A program made the position numbers and the translations under genes. The notes beneath the pieces are model-generated. The model had not been told where the DNA came from. It did no database searches and was given only the letters and a program-made list of their open reading frames with translations. 64,000 bases of DNA. Source: CAJQQY01 sp045106765. Lineage in GTDB: Bacteria > Bacteroidota > Bacteroidia > Chitinophagales > Saprospiraceae. The stretch covers positions 42,603 to 106,602 of the forward strand of contig JBGCFD010000176.1 of assembly GCA_045106765.1 (NCBI GenBank), given 5' to 3'. Below, one piece after another: positions 32,962-41,016 of the stretch; the first letter of the stretch is position 1, and every line of letters starts with the position of its first letter.

Positions 32962-33136
32962 TATTTATTTGAAATATTCTGGTCTTGCTTTCCAATTAGG
33001 TGCAACTATTGCCATAGGAGCATTTATTGGTTACAAGCTAGATGAATGGGCTCAATTTGATAAACAATATCTGACTGCATTATTTGCTTTAGTTTTTACA
33101 CTTGTGGGTTTATATATTGCCTTAAAAGATTTGTAG
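32930..33136 (+). CDS. AtpZ/AtpI-like F1F0 ATPase accessory membrane protein
   Basis: 68 residues with two membrane helices: LAFQLGATIAIGAFIGYKLDEW (about 18-39) and ALFALVFTLVGLYIAL (about 48-63). The GxxxGxxLDxW pattern is typical of AtpZ/AtpI-type proteins, which help assemble the ATP synthase rotor. It starts within the bactofilin gene and leads into another small membrane gene. The ATP synthase genes themselves do not follow in this window, which is unusual. Confidence 0.85.
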   Translation: MDKKQPKKSANIYLKYSGLAFQLGATIAIGAFIGYKLDEWAQFDKQYLTALFALVFTLVGLYIALKDL

Positions 33137-33200
33137 TTTTGAGTTTAGAATGAATGAATTTTGAATCCTATTTTCAAGTTTATTCATTCAAAATTCAAAA
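33137..33200. repeat. Imperfect inverted repeat before a small membrane-protein gene
   Basis: Arms 33137-33155 and 33182-33200 match at 17 of 19 positions (TTTTGAnTTTnGAATGAAT). It begins directly after the AtpZ-like stop and ends 14 bp before the next ATG. It may be a dispersed repeat that has settled between two cotranscribed genes. Confidence 0.6.
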
Positions 33201-33213
33201 CGTAATAAAAACT

Positions 33214-33597
33214 ATGAATCATAAAAATTTCTTTCTTCAGCTTACAATTATTTCGGTAATTTCTTTTCTTCTTCTCTTTTTTCTTAATAAGCTTCCTCAA
33301 TTTGCACCTTTCCAAATTTTCTCATATTTAAGTTGCATCGCATTTATTCTGTTTAGTGCGTTTATGTATTTTTTGGCTTATCGAGCAGCATTGAGTTCAG
33401 ATAAGAATCTTTTTTTACAACAAGTTTTACTGACAACTTCCGCAAAAATGGCATTGTGTATTTTTGTTATCGTTGGGTATTTCAAATTAGCAGAACCACC
33501 TTCCAAAATGTATGCAATTCCTTTTTTAATAGTTTATCTGATATTTACTATTTTTGAGACTTATTTTATGATGAAATTGAGCAAAGTAAAAAGTTAA
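33214..33597 (+). CDS. Small membrane protein in ATP-synthase accessory position
   Basis: 127 residues from the ATG at 33214; an upstream in-frame ATG at 33154 would lie within the inverted repeat, so I reject it. Four hydrophobic segments fill most of the protein (about 10-30, 37-58, 71-90, 98-118). I recognise no motif. Its place after an AtpZ-like gene recalls the small membrane proteins found before atpB in flavobacteria (DUF6168-like), but that assignment is tentative. The next gene starts 4 bp later. Confidence 0.7.
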   Translation: MNHKNFFLQLTIISVISFLLLFFLNKLPQFAPFQIFSYLSCIAFILFSAFMYFLAYRAALSSDKNLFLQQVLLTTSAKMALCIFVIVGYFKLAEPPSKMYAIPFLIVYLIFTIFETYFMMKLSKVKS

Positions 33598-33601
33598 CCT
33601 C

Positions 33602-34090
33602 ATGAAGAAAAATAACTACACAATAACAGTCAACGAGCAATCTAAGTTTGAATTCGATACGGAACAAATAAATGATTTTGACTTCGTAAAAGAAAAAGAT
33701 GGACACTTCCATATTTTGAAAAACAATAAAGCTTTTCGAGCTGAAATTGTCAATACTGATTTTTTTAACAAAACATTTATAATTAAAATTAATGGCAATA
33801 CTTATGAAATTAAACTAGCAGATCGCTTTGATCAATTGGTTAATCAATTAGGACTTTCTGTAGTGAATACCCAAAAGGTTACTGATGTGAAAGCACCAAT
33901 GCCAGGCTTAGTTTTAGGTGTATCGGTCGAGGTTGGTCAAAAGGTTCAGAAAGGAGATGCGTTGCTTATTCTGGAAGCAATGAAAATGGAAAATGTGATC
34001 AAATCTGTTGGTGAAGGAATTGTCAAAGCTATTCACATTGACCAAGGTAAAGCCGTAGAGAAAGGACTACTCCTCATTGAAATGGAGTAG
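33602..34090 (+). CDS. Biotin/lipoyl carrier domain protein (biotin carboxyl carrier type)
   Basis: 162 residues. The first 90 are a beta-rich linker domain. The C-terminal 70 residues form a biotinyl domain with APMPGLV and the biotin-accepting lysine in EAMKMEN (Lys128). In Bacteroidota this protein usually carries biotin for an acyl-CoA carboxylase (propionyl-CoA type). No carboxylase subunits are adjacent, so its partner lies elsewhere. It is 4 bp from the preceding small membrane gene and thus in the same operon. Confidence 0.9.
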   Translation: MKKNNYTITVNEQSKFEFDTEQINDFDFVKEKDGHFHILKNNKAFRAEIVNTDFFNKTFIIKINGNTYEIKLADRFDQLVNQLGLSVVNTQKVTDVKAPMPGLVLGVSVEVGQKVQKGDALLILEAMKMENVIKSVGEGIVKAIHIDQGKAVEKGLLLIEME

Positions 34091-34227
34091 TTTTTAGTAG
34101 ATTGAGAAATTGGTCGATTGGGTAACCAGACTAGAATCTGTCTCTTGCTTTTCATTCCTTATTTACTAATTCAATTCTCCATTTAACTAATCAATCGATT
34201 CCCTGATATACCAATCAACTAACATAC

Positions 34228-36690
34228 ATGTACGATATTAGGAAAGTAGCAGAAGTAATTGGCGGGATTTTTTTGAAAAAGAAGATTCTAAATACTTCTG
34301 TTGAACATTTATTATTTGATAGTCGCCAAGTTAGTTTTCCTGTCACTTCATTATTTTTTGCCATTCGAGGAGAGCGTAGAGATGGACATGATTTTATCCA
34401 ACAACTTTATGACAAAGGTGTTCGTAATTTTATTATTGAAAAAAAAATACCTACTCGTTCTTTTCCAAAAGCAAATTTAATTTTAGTCAAAAAATCTGTT
34501 GCTGCACTTCAAGAACTCGCACTATTTCATCGTAATCAATTTGACTTAAAATCAATTGGTATCACCGGTAGCAATGGAAAAACTATTGTGAAAGAATGGC
34601 TTTTACAGTTTTTGCAAAATGATCATCAAGTTGTTGCCAGCCCTAAAAGTTATAATTCACAAATAGGCGTTCCGATGTCTGTTTTTTTAATCAAAAAAGA
34701 GCACACCTTAGGAATCTTTGAGGCAGGAATTTCTACGACAAATGAAATGGAATATTCAGAAAGAATAATTCAACCTAAAATTGGAATTTTTACAAATATT
34801 GGAGATGCACACAGCGAAGGTTTTAAAAATATTGAAGAGAAATTAGATGAAAAGTTAAAGTTATTTAAAAAATGTAAAACTATTGTTTTTTGCCAAGACA
34901 ACGAATTAGTCAATGAACGAATGCAACAATTTGGTAAAGAAAAATTATTTGCCTGGTCAAAAAAGGGTAAAGCAAAACTTCAAATAATTTCTACTTCCAA
35001 ACAAAAACAGCAAACGCTAATTGAAGGGATTTTTAATAAGAAGAAAATCTCGATTACAATTCCTTTTACCGATGAAGCTTCTATTGAAAATGCCATTCAT
35101 TGTTGGGCGATCTTACTTTTTTTTAAGAAAAAAAATACTTGGATTGCTGAAAAAATTCAACAACTTCGATCTGTTCCGATGCGCCTTGAAATCAAAGAAG
35201 GAGTCAATAATTGTGTCATTATTAATGATAGTTATAATGCAGATCTAACTGCACTAAAAATAGCACTCAATCATCTCGAACAGCAAGGGGAATTAAATCA
35301 AAGAACACTTATTCTTTCTGACATTTTGCAGGTGGAAATGAGTACAAAAATTTTGTATCAAACGATTGCTCAATTAATTGAAGACAAAAATATTTCAAAA
35401 GTAATTGGTATTGGTCAATACGTTTTTTCTCTAAAAAAATACCTAAGCAAAAAAATAAAAACGCAATTTTTCAAAACGACTTTAGACTTTTTAAAGGAAG
35501 TTCAAACTTCTAATTTTCAAAATGAAAATATTCTTTTGAAAGGTGCTCGACCTTTTGAGTTCGAAAAAATTGCAGAACGACTTTCTAAGAAAAATCATAA
35601 TACTGTTTTAGAAATAGACTTGAATGCCTTGGTCTTAAATCTCAATGTGTATAATAGTTTTTTAAAACCAAAAACTAAACTCATTGCGATGGTCAAAGCT
35701 TCCGCCTATGGAAGTGGAAGTGTCGAAGTAGCTAAGTTATTAGAGTTTCAAAAAGTAGATTATCTCGCAGTCGCCTATGCTGATGAAGGTGTAGAATTGC
35801 GCAAGGCTGGGATTCAATTACCCATCTTGGTTTTGAATCCAGAGGAAGTAATTTTTGAAGTTCTGGAAAAACAGAATTTAGAAGCGGAGATTTATAGTTT
35901 AGAATTATTAGAAAAATTCGTTCAATATTTTTCTAGTAAAAATTCAAAAATTCTGATTCATTTAAAATTGGACACAGGTATGAAGAGGCTTGGTTTCGAA
36001 GAAAAAGATTTAGATCAATTGATTTCCATTTTGAAGAAAAATAAACATATAAAAATTCAATCTATCTTTTCACACTTAGCAGGAAGTGAAGCTAATGAAC
36101 ATGATAATTTTACCAAAGATCAAATCAGTCGTTTTCAAAAAATGTATAATAAAATTTGTGGTAGATTAAAAATTAGTCCAATGCGGCATATTTTAAACAC
36201 AAGTGGCATTAATCGTTTTCCACAATATCAAATGGAAATGGTTCGATTAGGAATTGGCTTATACGGAATTGATGGAAGCCAAACTATTCAAAATCAATTA
36301 CAGAAAGTACACACGCTTAAAGCAACTATTTCCCAAATAAAAAATATTACTATGGGCGAGACAATCGGTTACGGGCGAAAAGGTAAGGCAAAAAAAGCGA
36401 TGCGAATTGCAACGATTAGTATCGGTTATGCTGATGGTTTGATGCGTTCAGCTGGCAACGGAAACTTTAGTGTTTTGATTCAAGGTAAACGTGCGCATAC
36501 TGTTGGGAATGTCTGTATGGATATGTGCATGGTTGACGTGACAAAAATTCCAGAAGCAGCAACTGGCGATGAAGTAATTATTTTTGGGAAAAATCCAAGG
36601 GTGGAAGAACTAGCAAATGTAATGGGAACAATTCCTTATGAAATCTTTCCAATCATTTCTGAACGAGTAAAACGAGTTTATTTATACTAG
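34228..36690 (+). CDS. murF-alr: Bifunctional UDP-MurNAc-tripeptide:D-Ala-D-Ala ligase / alanine racemase
   Basis: 820 residues, a natural fusion. Residues 1-455 are MurF, with the P-loop GITGSNGKT (about 112-120) and the FEAGIST segment; it adds D-Ala-D-Ala to the peptidoglycan precursor. Residues about 460-820 are alanine racemase, with the pyridoxal phosphate lysine in MVKASAYG (Lys490) and the GYADG and GNVCMDMCMVD motifs. The racemase makes the D-alanine used upstream of the ligase, so the fusion joins consecutive supply and use. This fused arrangement is known in Bacteroidota. The ATG follows a 137-bp AT-rich gap. Confidence 0.96.
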   Translation: MYDIRKVAEVIGGIFLKKKILNTSVEHLLFDSRQVSFPVTSLFFAIRGERRDGHDFIQQLYDKGVRNFIIEKKIPTRSFPKANLILVKKSVAALQELALFHRNQFDLKSIGITGSNGKTIVKEWLLQFLQNDHQVVASPKSYNSQIGVPMSVFLIKKEHTLGIFEAGISTTNEMEYSERIIQPKIGIFTNIGDAHSEGFKNIEEKLDEKLKLFKKCKTIVFCQDNELVNERMQQFGKEKLFAWSKKGKAKLQIISTSKQKQQTLIEGIFNKKKISITIPFTDEASIENAIHCWAILLFFKKKNTWIAEKIQQLRSVPMRLEIKEGVNNCVIINDSYNADLTALKIALNHLEQQGELNQRTLILSDILQVEMSTKILYQTIAQLIEDKNISKVIGIGQYVFSLKKYLSKKIKTQFFKTTLDFLKEVQTSNFQNENILLKGARPFEFEKIAERLSKKNHNTVLEIDLNALVLNLNVYNSFLKPKTKLIAMVKASAYGSGSVEVAKLLEFQKVDYLAVAYADEGVELRKAGIQLPILVLNPEEVIFEVLEKQNLEAEIYSLELLEKFVQYFSSKNSKILIHLKLDTGMKRLGFEEKDLDQLISILKKNKHIKIQSIFSHLAGSEANEHDNFTKDQISRFQKMYNKICGRLKISPMRHILNTSGINRFPQYQMEMVRLGIGLYGIDGSQTIQNQLQKVHTLKATISQIKNITMGETIGYGRKGKAKKAMRIATISIGYADGLMRSAGNGNFSVLIQGKRAHTVGNVCMDMCMVDVTKIPEAATGDEVIIFGKNPRVEELANVMGTIPYEIFPIISERVKRVYLY

Positions 36691-36697
36691 CAAAACG

Positions 36698-36724
36698 AAG
36701 ATTGACTTCAAAGGTCGTCTTGCC
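36698..36724. repeat. Pre-start hairpin repeat, copy A
   Basis: AGATTGAC and GTCGTCT form a stem with a bulge and a G-U pair. The 21-mer GACTTCAAAGGTCGTCTTGC matches copies B and C at 16 of 21 positions. It ends 14 bp before the CYTH gene ATG at 36738. Confidence 0.55.
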
Positions 36725-36737
36725 AAAAATAATAAAT

Positions 36738-37259
36738 ATGGCACTTAACATAGAAATAAAAGCACGATGTAAAAATCCTACTTCGATCAAATTTTTTTTA
36801 GAATCTCGTCAAGCAAATTTTAAAGGGGTAGATCATCAAGTTGATACTTATTTTAAGGTGCCGAATGGTCGGATGAAGTTTCGAGAAGGGAATATTGAAA
36901 ATTCCTTGATTCATTATGACCGACCAAATCAAGCTGGTCCCAAGAAGTCAAATTATATTTTATATCATCCGCATGCCAATTCTTCTTTGAAACAATTATT
37001 GACTCAAGCGAATGGGGTTTTAGTCGTCGTTGATAAATTACGTTCGATTTATTTTATTGATAATGTAAAATTCCATGTGGATGAGGTGAAAGATTTGGGG
37101 CATTTTATGGAGATCGAAGCGATTGATTCTGATGGTTCGATTGGTGAGGAAAAACTTATGGAGCAATGTCAATTTTATTTGGATATACTTGGGATTAAAG
37201 AAGATGATCTGATTGATAATTCTTATAGTGATTTGTTAATTCACAAAACGATACCTTAA
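36738..37259 (+). CDS. CYTH-domain protein (class IV adenylate cyclase / thiamine triphosphatase-like)
   Basis: 173 residues from the ATG at 36738; the frame could be extended to a TTG at 36702, but that lies inside the hairpin repeat. The N-terminal EIKARC is the ExExK-like metal/triphosphate motif of the CYTH fold. DTYFKVPNGRMKFREG and FHVDEVKDLGHFMEIEAID are the family's middle and end blocks. CYTH proteins hydrolyse or cyclise triphosphates in a beta tunnel. The first Glu is replaced in part (IEIKAR), as is common in class IV cyclases; the substrate is not clear. Confidence 0.83.
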   Translation: MALNIEIKARCKNPTSIKFFLESRQANFKGVDHQVDTYFKVPNGRMKFREGNIENSLIHYDRPNQAGPKKSNYILYHPHANSSLKQLLTQANGVLVVVDKLRSIYFIDNVKFHVDEVKDLGHFMEIEAIDSDGSIGEEKLMEQCQFYLDILGIKEDDLIDNSYSDLLIHKTIP

Positions 37260-37275
37260 TTCGTTTATACAACTG

Positions 37276-37298
37276 ACGACTTGAAAAGTCGTTTTACG
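37276..37298. repeat. Pre-start hairpin repeat, copy B
   Basis: ACGACTT (37276-37282) pairs with AAGTCGT (37286-37292) across GAA and is followed by TTTACG. It ends 3 bp before the ATG at 37301 and matches copy C (51803-51825) at 20 of 21 core bases. Confidence 0.75.
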
Positions 37299-37300
37299 GA

Positions 37301-38218
37301 ATGAAAAAATATACTTCCAAATTATTACTTTTCGGAGAACATTCAATCATCAAAGGTTCACAAGCTTTGGCGATGCCTTTATTTTATTTCTCAGGGAATT
37401 GGGAATATGCAATAGAAAATATTGAGGAAAAACAAATGAATTTACCTACTTTCGCCAACCATTTGGAAAAGTTGAAGAATGCAAAAGAACTATTATTTGA
37501 TTTAGATATTGAGCGTTTTAAAAATGAATTGAACAAAGGTTTATATTTTAAATCAAATATTCCAACTGGCTACGGAGTGGGAAGTTCGGGAGCATTATGT
37601 GCAGCAATTTATGATACTTTTTGTGATAATAAATTAGAGAAAGTATCTGCTAACTTGATAACTCTAAAAAAAATATTTGCGCAGCTAGAAAGTTTTTTTC
37701 ATGGTTCAAGTTCTGGGACGGATCCTTTAATTTGTTTTTTGGAGCAAGTTATTTTATTGGAATCAACAGAAAAAATTGAGCAGATCAACATTCATCAAGG
37801 AATTGGAACAGATGAAATTAATCAAGGTCAGTTTTTTTTATTGGACACTAAAATGCAACGTGAGACTGGTTTTTTCGTTAATACTTTTTTGAAAAAATGT
37901 AAGAACGAGTATTATTTTGCTCGCATTCAATCTGAATTAAATCCATTAGTTGACGAAGCAATTACAGCTTTTCTAAATCACGAGCGAAAATTTTTATTTG
38001 AACGAATTCACGAGATTGGACATTTTCAATTTAAATACTTTCTCGAAATGATTCCAAATGATTTTCGAACTATTTGGTTAGATGGTCTAGCCGATGATCT
38101 TTACAAATTAAAACTATGTGGTGCAGGAGGAGGAGGTTTTTTGTTGGGTATGACTTTTGATTTTAAAAAAACACAAGAAATGTTATCAAGCTATAATTTA
38201 ATTCCTATCAACATATAA
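37301..38218 (+). CDS. GHMP kinase, mevalonate kinase-like
   Basis: 305 residues with the three GHMP blocks: KLLLFGEHSIIKG (about 7-19), ATP-binding IPTGYGVGSSGAL (about 87-99) and C-terminal KLCGAGGGGFLLG (about 270-282). FHGSSSGTDP is the mevalonate-kinase-like substrate loop. It would phosphorylate mevalonate in isoprenoid synthesis; the identity as mevalonate rather than another GHMP substrate is likely but not certain. It directly follows a hairpin repeat and lies 41 bp after the CYTH gene. Confidence 0.82.
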   Translation: MKKYTSKLLLFGEHSIIKGSQALAMPLFYFSGNWEYAIENIEEKQMNLPTFANHLEKLKNAKELLFDLDIERFKNELNKGLYFKSNIPTGYGVGSSGALCAAIYDTFCDNKLEKVSANLITLKKIFAQLESFFHGSSSGTDPLICFLEQVILLESTEKIEQINIHQGIGTDEINQGQFFLLDTKMQRETGFFVNTFLKKCKNEYYFARIQSELNPLVDEAITAFLNHERKFLFERIHEIGHFQFKYFLEMIPNDFRTIWLDGLADDLYKLKLCGAGGGGFLLGMTFDFKKTQEMLSSYNLIPINI

Positions 38219-38242
38219 TATATCAATCCCATAATAAAATTC

Positions 38243-38857
38243 ATGTTTACTGACTTACAAAACAAACTTGACACTTTTCATGATCTGGATCATGAAACTC
38301 AAAAGTCACTTCTGAAAGAAATTCATACTCGAGCTGCTAGTCAAAAAGAGATGTTCCAAACTTATCTTTCTAAGATGAATTATGGTACACTTTCTCATCG
38401 AGATATTTTTTACGAAGCTATTTGGAATTACCCTCAAGGTTGGGAAGATTTCTTCCATGCTGAATTATCACAACTTGTTACAAAAGCGGAAGGTGGAAAT
38501 AAGGATGCTATCGACAGTTTGAGTGCGATGATTTATTTGACTTATTTGGAAGACATGAATGCTGAATTTTATACTAAGTCTGTTGAGTTTTTAACTCAAA
38601 AATTACGTTCAAAAATTCCAGAAGTTAGAGAAAATTGTGCGCAAGCCATCACCGATATTCATGCTGAGTATGAAGTAGAGTTGAGCACAGATCAAATTTT
38701 GGAATTACAAAAACTATTAAAAGATAGTGCTTTTAAAGTTAGAGTAAATGCTTATGCAAATTTGAAAGATGCGAATTTGGTACCTAAAAAATTTTCTATT
38801 TCATTAATGGATAAAATTAGAGCAAGATTATTTGGATATAGTTCTCTTTTAAAATAG
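38243..38857 (+). CDS. Hypothetical HEAT-like helical protein
   Basis: 204 residues, all helical by eye. The segment IDSLSAMIYLTYLEDMNAEF, then PEVRENCAQAITDIH and AFKVRVNAYANLKDANLV, give paired amphipathic helices like HEAT repeats. It has no signal peptide. It is 24 bp after the mevalonate kinase-like gene and ends at a strong terminator, so it likely closes that operon. I recognise no named family; a scaffolding or protein-interaction role is the most that can be said. Confidence 0.75.
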   Translation: MFTDLQNKLDTFHDLDHETQKSLLKEIHTRAASQKEMFQTYLSKMNYGTLSHRDIFYEAIWNYPQGWEDFFHAELSQLVTKAEGGNKDAIDSLSAMIYLTYLEDMNAEFYTKSVEFLTQKLRSKIPEVRENCAQAITDIHAEYEVELSTDQILELQKLLKDSAFKVRVNAYANLKDANLVPKKFSISLMDKIRARLFGYSSLLK

Positions 38858-38882
38858 TGAAAATAAAATTATATTTTTTTCC

Positions 38883-38919
38883 AAAAACCTCAAATGACAA
38901 CTTGTTATTTGAGGTTTTT
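38883..38919 (+). terminator. Terminator after the HEAT-like gene
   Basis: A 17-bp stem with one G-U pair, 38883-38899 with 38903-38919, loop ACT, followed by TCAATT after the T run. Confidence 0.88.
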
Positions 38920-38996
38920 TCAATTGTCTTCGAACTGGCAAGAATTTTTCTATTATAAATAATAACAATATATACAATTGTTAAACCCGTTTAAGT

Positions 38997-39014
38997 ATTG
39001 CGAATATTCGCAAT
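38997..39014. promoter_or_regulatory. Operator-like perfect palindrome, distal copy
   Basis: ATTGCGAATATTCGCAAT is an 18-bp perfect palindrome. Its core GCGAATATTCGC recurs at 39062-39073. Both lie upstream of the acyl-CoA dehydrogenase gene. Confidence 0.75.
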
Positions 39015-39061
39015 ATTGACAATTATATACTTTCGACTTTTGTTTAAAACACATATATTGA

Positions 39062-39073
39062 GCGAATATTCGC
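39062..39073. promoter_or_regulatory. Operator-like perfect palindrome, proximal copy
   Basis: GCGAATATTCGC is identical to the core of the distal site. The centres are 62 bp apart, close to six helical turns. A further half-site, AGCGAA, lies at 39080-39085. Confidence 0.75.
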
Positions 39074-39120
39074 ACAAATAGCGAAACTAAATTTATTAAA
39101 ATCAAAAAATCACTTATATC

Positions 39121-40926
39121 ATGACTCAAAATCCAGGTAATTTCATAGAGCAAGATGCGCTTAAAGGCGGAGAATTCATCATTAAAGACTCTCAAGCAGC
39201 AGGAATGTTTATTCCAGAAGAATTAAATGAAGAGCAAGAAATGGTTCGTCAAATGTGTAATGACTTTGTCGAAAATGAAGTTGCTCCGGATAAAAAAGGT
39301 CAAAAATTAGAATTCCAAGCGGCACTTTTGGAAAAAGCTGGAGAACTAGGATTATTGAGTTCACACATTCCTGAGCGGTTTGACGGAATGCCAATGGATA
39401 CTCATACGAATACCGTTATTTTGGAAGAGATGGGAAAATCAGGTGGAGGATTCACGACAACTTATGCTGCACATACTGGAATTGGAACGTTACCAATTTT
39501 ATATTTTGGAACAGAAGAGCAAAAGAAAAAATATTTACCAGGACTAGGAAGTGGTGAATTAAAAGCTTCTTACTGTTTGACAGAACCAAGTTCAGGTTCA
39601 GATGCATTGGCTGCAAAAACTAGAGCAGACTTGAGTGAAGATGGAAAATCTTACATTTTGAATGGACAAAAAATGTGGATTACTAATGCAGGTTTTGCAG
39701 ATGTATTTGTTGTTTTTGCGCAAGTAGATGGAGATAAATTTACTGGCTTTATTGTGGACAGAGAAACACCAGGTTTGACTTTCGGAGCAGAGGAAGAAAA
39801 GTTAGGAATCAAAGGATCTTCAACACGTCAGGTATTTTTTGAAAACGTAACTATCCCAAAAGAAAACCTTTTAGGTGAATTAGGGAAAGGTCATATTATT
39901 GCTTTTAACATCTTAAATGTTGGTCGTTACAAACTTGGCGCAATGTGCTTAGGTGGAAATAAAAAAGCGATTCAGATGGGGGTAAATTATGCGAATGAAA
40001 GAATTCAATTCAAAGTGCCAATTTCTACTTTTGGTGCAATTCAATATAAAATAGGAGAACAAGCTATTCGTAATTTCGTTTTGGAATCTTCTATCTACCG
40101 AACGTCAGGATTGATGCACGCAAAAAAAACTCAGCTGCTTGAAGGTGGTGCAAGTTATGTAGATGCATTGTTAGAAGCTGCGGATGAATATTCGATTGAG
40201 TGTGCAATTATGAAAGTTTATGGATCAGAGGTAACTGATTATGTGGTTGATGAGTGCGTGCAAATTCATGGTGGAAATGGTTTTTCAGAAGAGTATCCAG
40301 CTGCTGCTGGTTATCGAGATGCACGGATTAGTAGAATCTACGAAGGGACAAATGAAATCAATCGAATGTTGATGGTCAATATGTTACTCAAAAGCGCAAT
40401 GAAAGGAAAATTAGATATCGTTGGACCAGCTTGGGCGGTACAAAAAGAATTGACTTCAATGCCTTCCATGACCCCATTAGAAGGTGATTATGCAGAGGAG
40501 AACAAAGCAGTTAAGGATTTCAAAAAAGTAGTTTTGATGGTAGCAGGTGCTGCTGCAAAAATGCAAATGGAGGGTAAACTTGATTTGAGAAGTGAGCAAG
40601 AAATTTTGATGAATGTAGCTGACATGATGATTGATGTTTTCAACGCGGAATCAACTTTATTGAGAGTGAAGAAATTAGCAGGCATGGAAAATAAAAAACA
40701 ATCACAAGATGTTTACGATGCTATCTTGAAAACTTTCATCACCGATGCAACTGCAAGAATGAATAAAAACGCAACCGATGCATTAACGGGGTTTGCCGAA
40801 GGCGACTTGTTGAAAACGATGCTTTTAGGTTTGAAGCGTTTCACAAAATATCAGCCAATCAATGTAAAAGCAGCAAGAAGATTAGTTGCTTCCAAATTGA
40901 TTGATGCTAACGAATACAGTCTATAG
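39121..40926 (+). CDS. Acyl-CoA dehydrogenase with C-terminal extension
   Basis: 601 residues. The N-terminal 420 are the acyl-CoA dehydrogenase fold: CLTEPSSGSDALA and WITNAGFADVFVVFAQ for FAD binding, and RIYEGTNEINRMLM near residue 415, which holds the catalytic Glu region. Residues about 440-601 are an extra helical domain as in very-long-chain dehydrogenases (length about 600). It oxidises fatty acyl-CoA in beta-oxidation. No other beta-oxidation genes flank it. Two identical palindromes upstream suggest control by a TetR-type fatty acid regulator encoded elsewhere. Confidence 0.94.
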   Translation: MTQNPGNFIEQDALKGGEFIIKDSQAAGMFIPEELNEEQEMVRQMCNDFVENEVAPDKKGQKLEFQAALLEKAGELGLLSSHIPERFDGMPMDTHTNTVILEEMGKSGGGFTTTYAAHTGIGTLPILYFGTEEQKKKYLPGLGSGELKASYCLTEPSSGSDALAAKTRADLSEDGKSYILNGQKMWITNAGFADVFVVFAQVDGDKFTGFIVDRETPGLTFGAEEEKLGIKGSSTRQVFFENVTIPKENLLGELGKGHIIAFNILNVGRYKLGAMCLGGNKKAIQMGVNYANERIQFKVPISTFGAIQYKIGEQAIRNFVLESSIYRTSGLMHAKKTQLLEGGASYVDALLEAADEYSIECAIMKVYGSEVTDYVVDECVQIHGGNGFSEEYPAAAGYRDARISRIYEGTNEINRMLMVNMLLKSAMKGKLDIVGPAWAVQKELTSMPSMTPLEGDYAEENKAVKDFKKVVLMVAGAAAKMQMEGKLDLRSEQEILMNVADMMIDVFNAESTLLRVKKLAGMENKKQSQDVYDAILKTFITDATARMNKNATDALTGFAEGDLLKTMLLGLKRFTKYQPINVKAARRLVASKLIDANEYSL

Positions 40927-40949
40927 GTCAAATTTATTTTGACTTTTTG

Positions 40950-40983
40950 AAAAGCTCTTTGCGGTTATTCGCAAAGGGCTTTT
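40950..40983 (+). terminator. Terminator after the acyl-CoA dehydrogenase
   Basis: A 14-bp stem with one G-U pair, 40950-40963 with 40970-40983 (AAAAGCTCTTTGCG), and a 7-T tail. A smaller GTCAAA/TTTGAC hairpin precedes it, just after the stop codon. Confidence 0.9.
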
Positions 40984-41016
40984 TTTGTAATAGTGCGTTT
41001 CTTTTTTCTAAAAAAA

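Noticed and set aside
34091..34227. Dispersed repeat between the biotin carrier and murF-alr
   Set aside because: Similar words such as ATTGG and GATTG recur, but I could not align clear arms, so I did not list it as a repeat.
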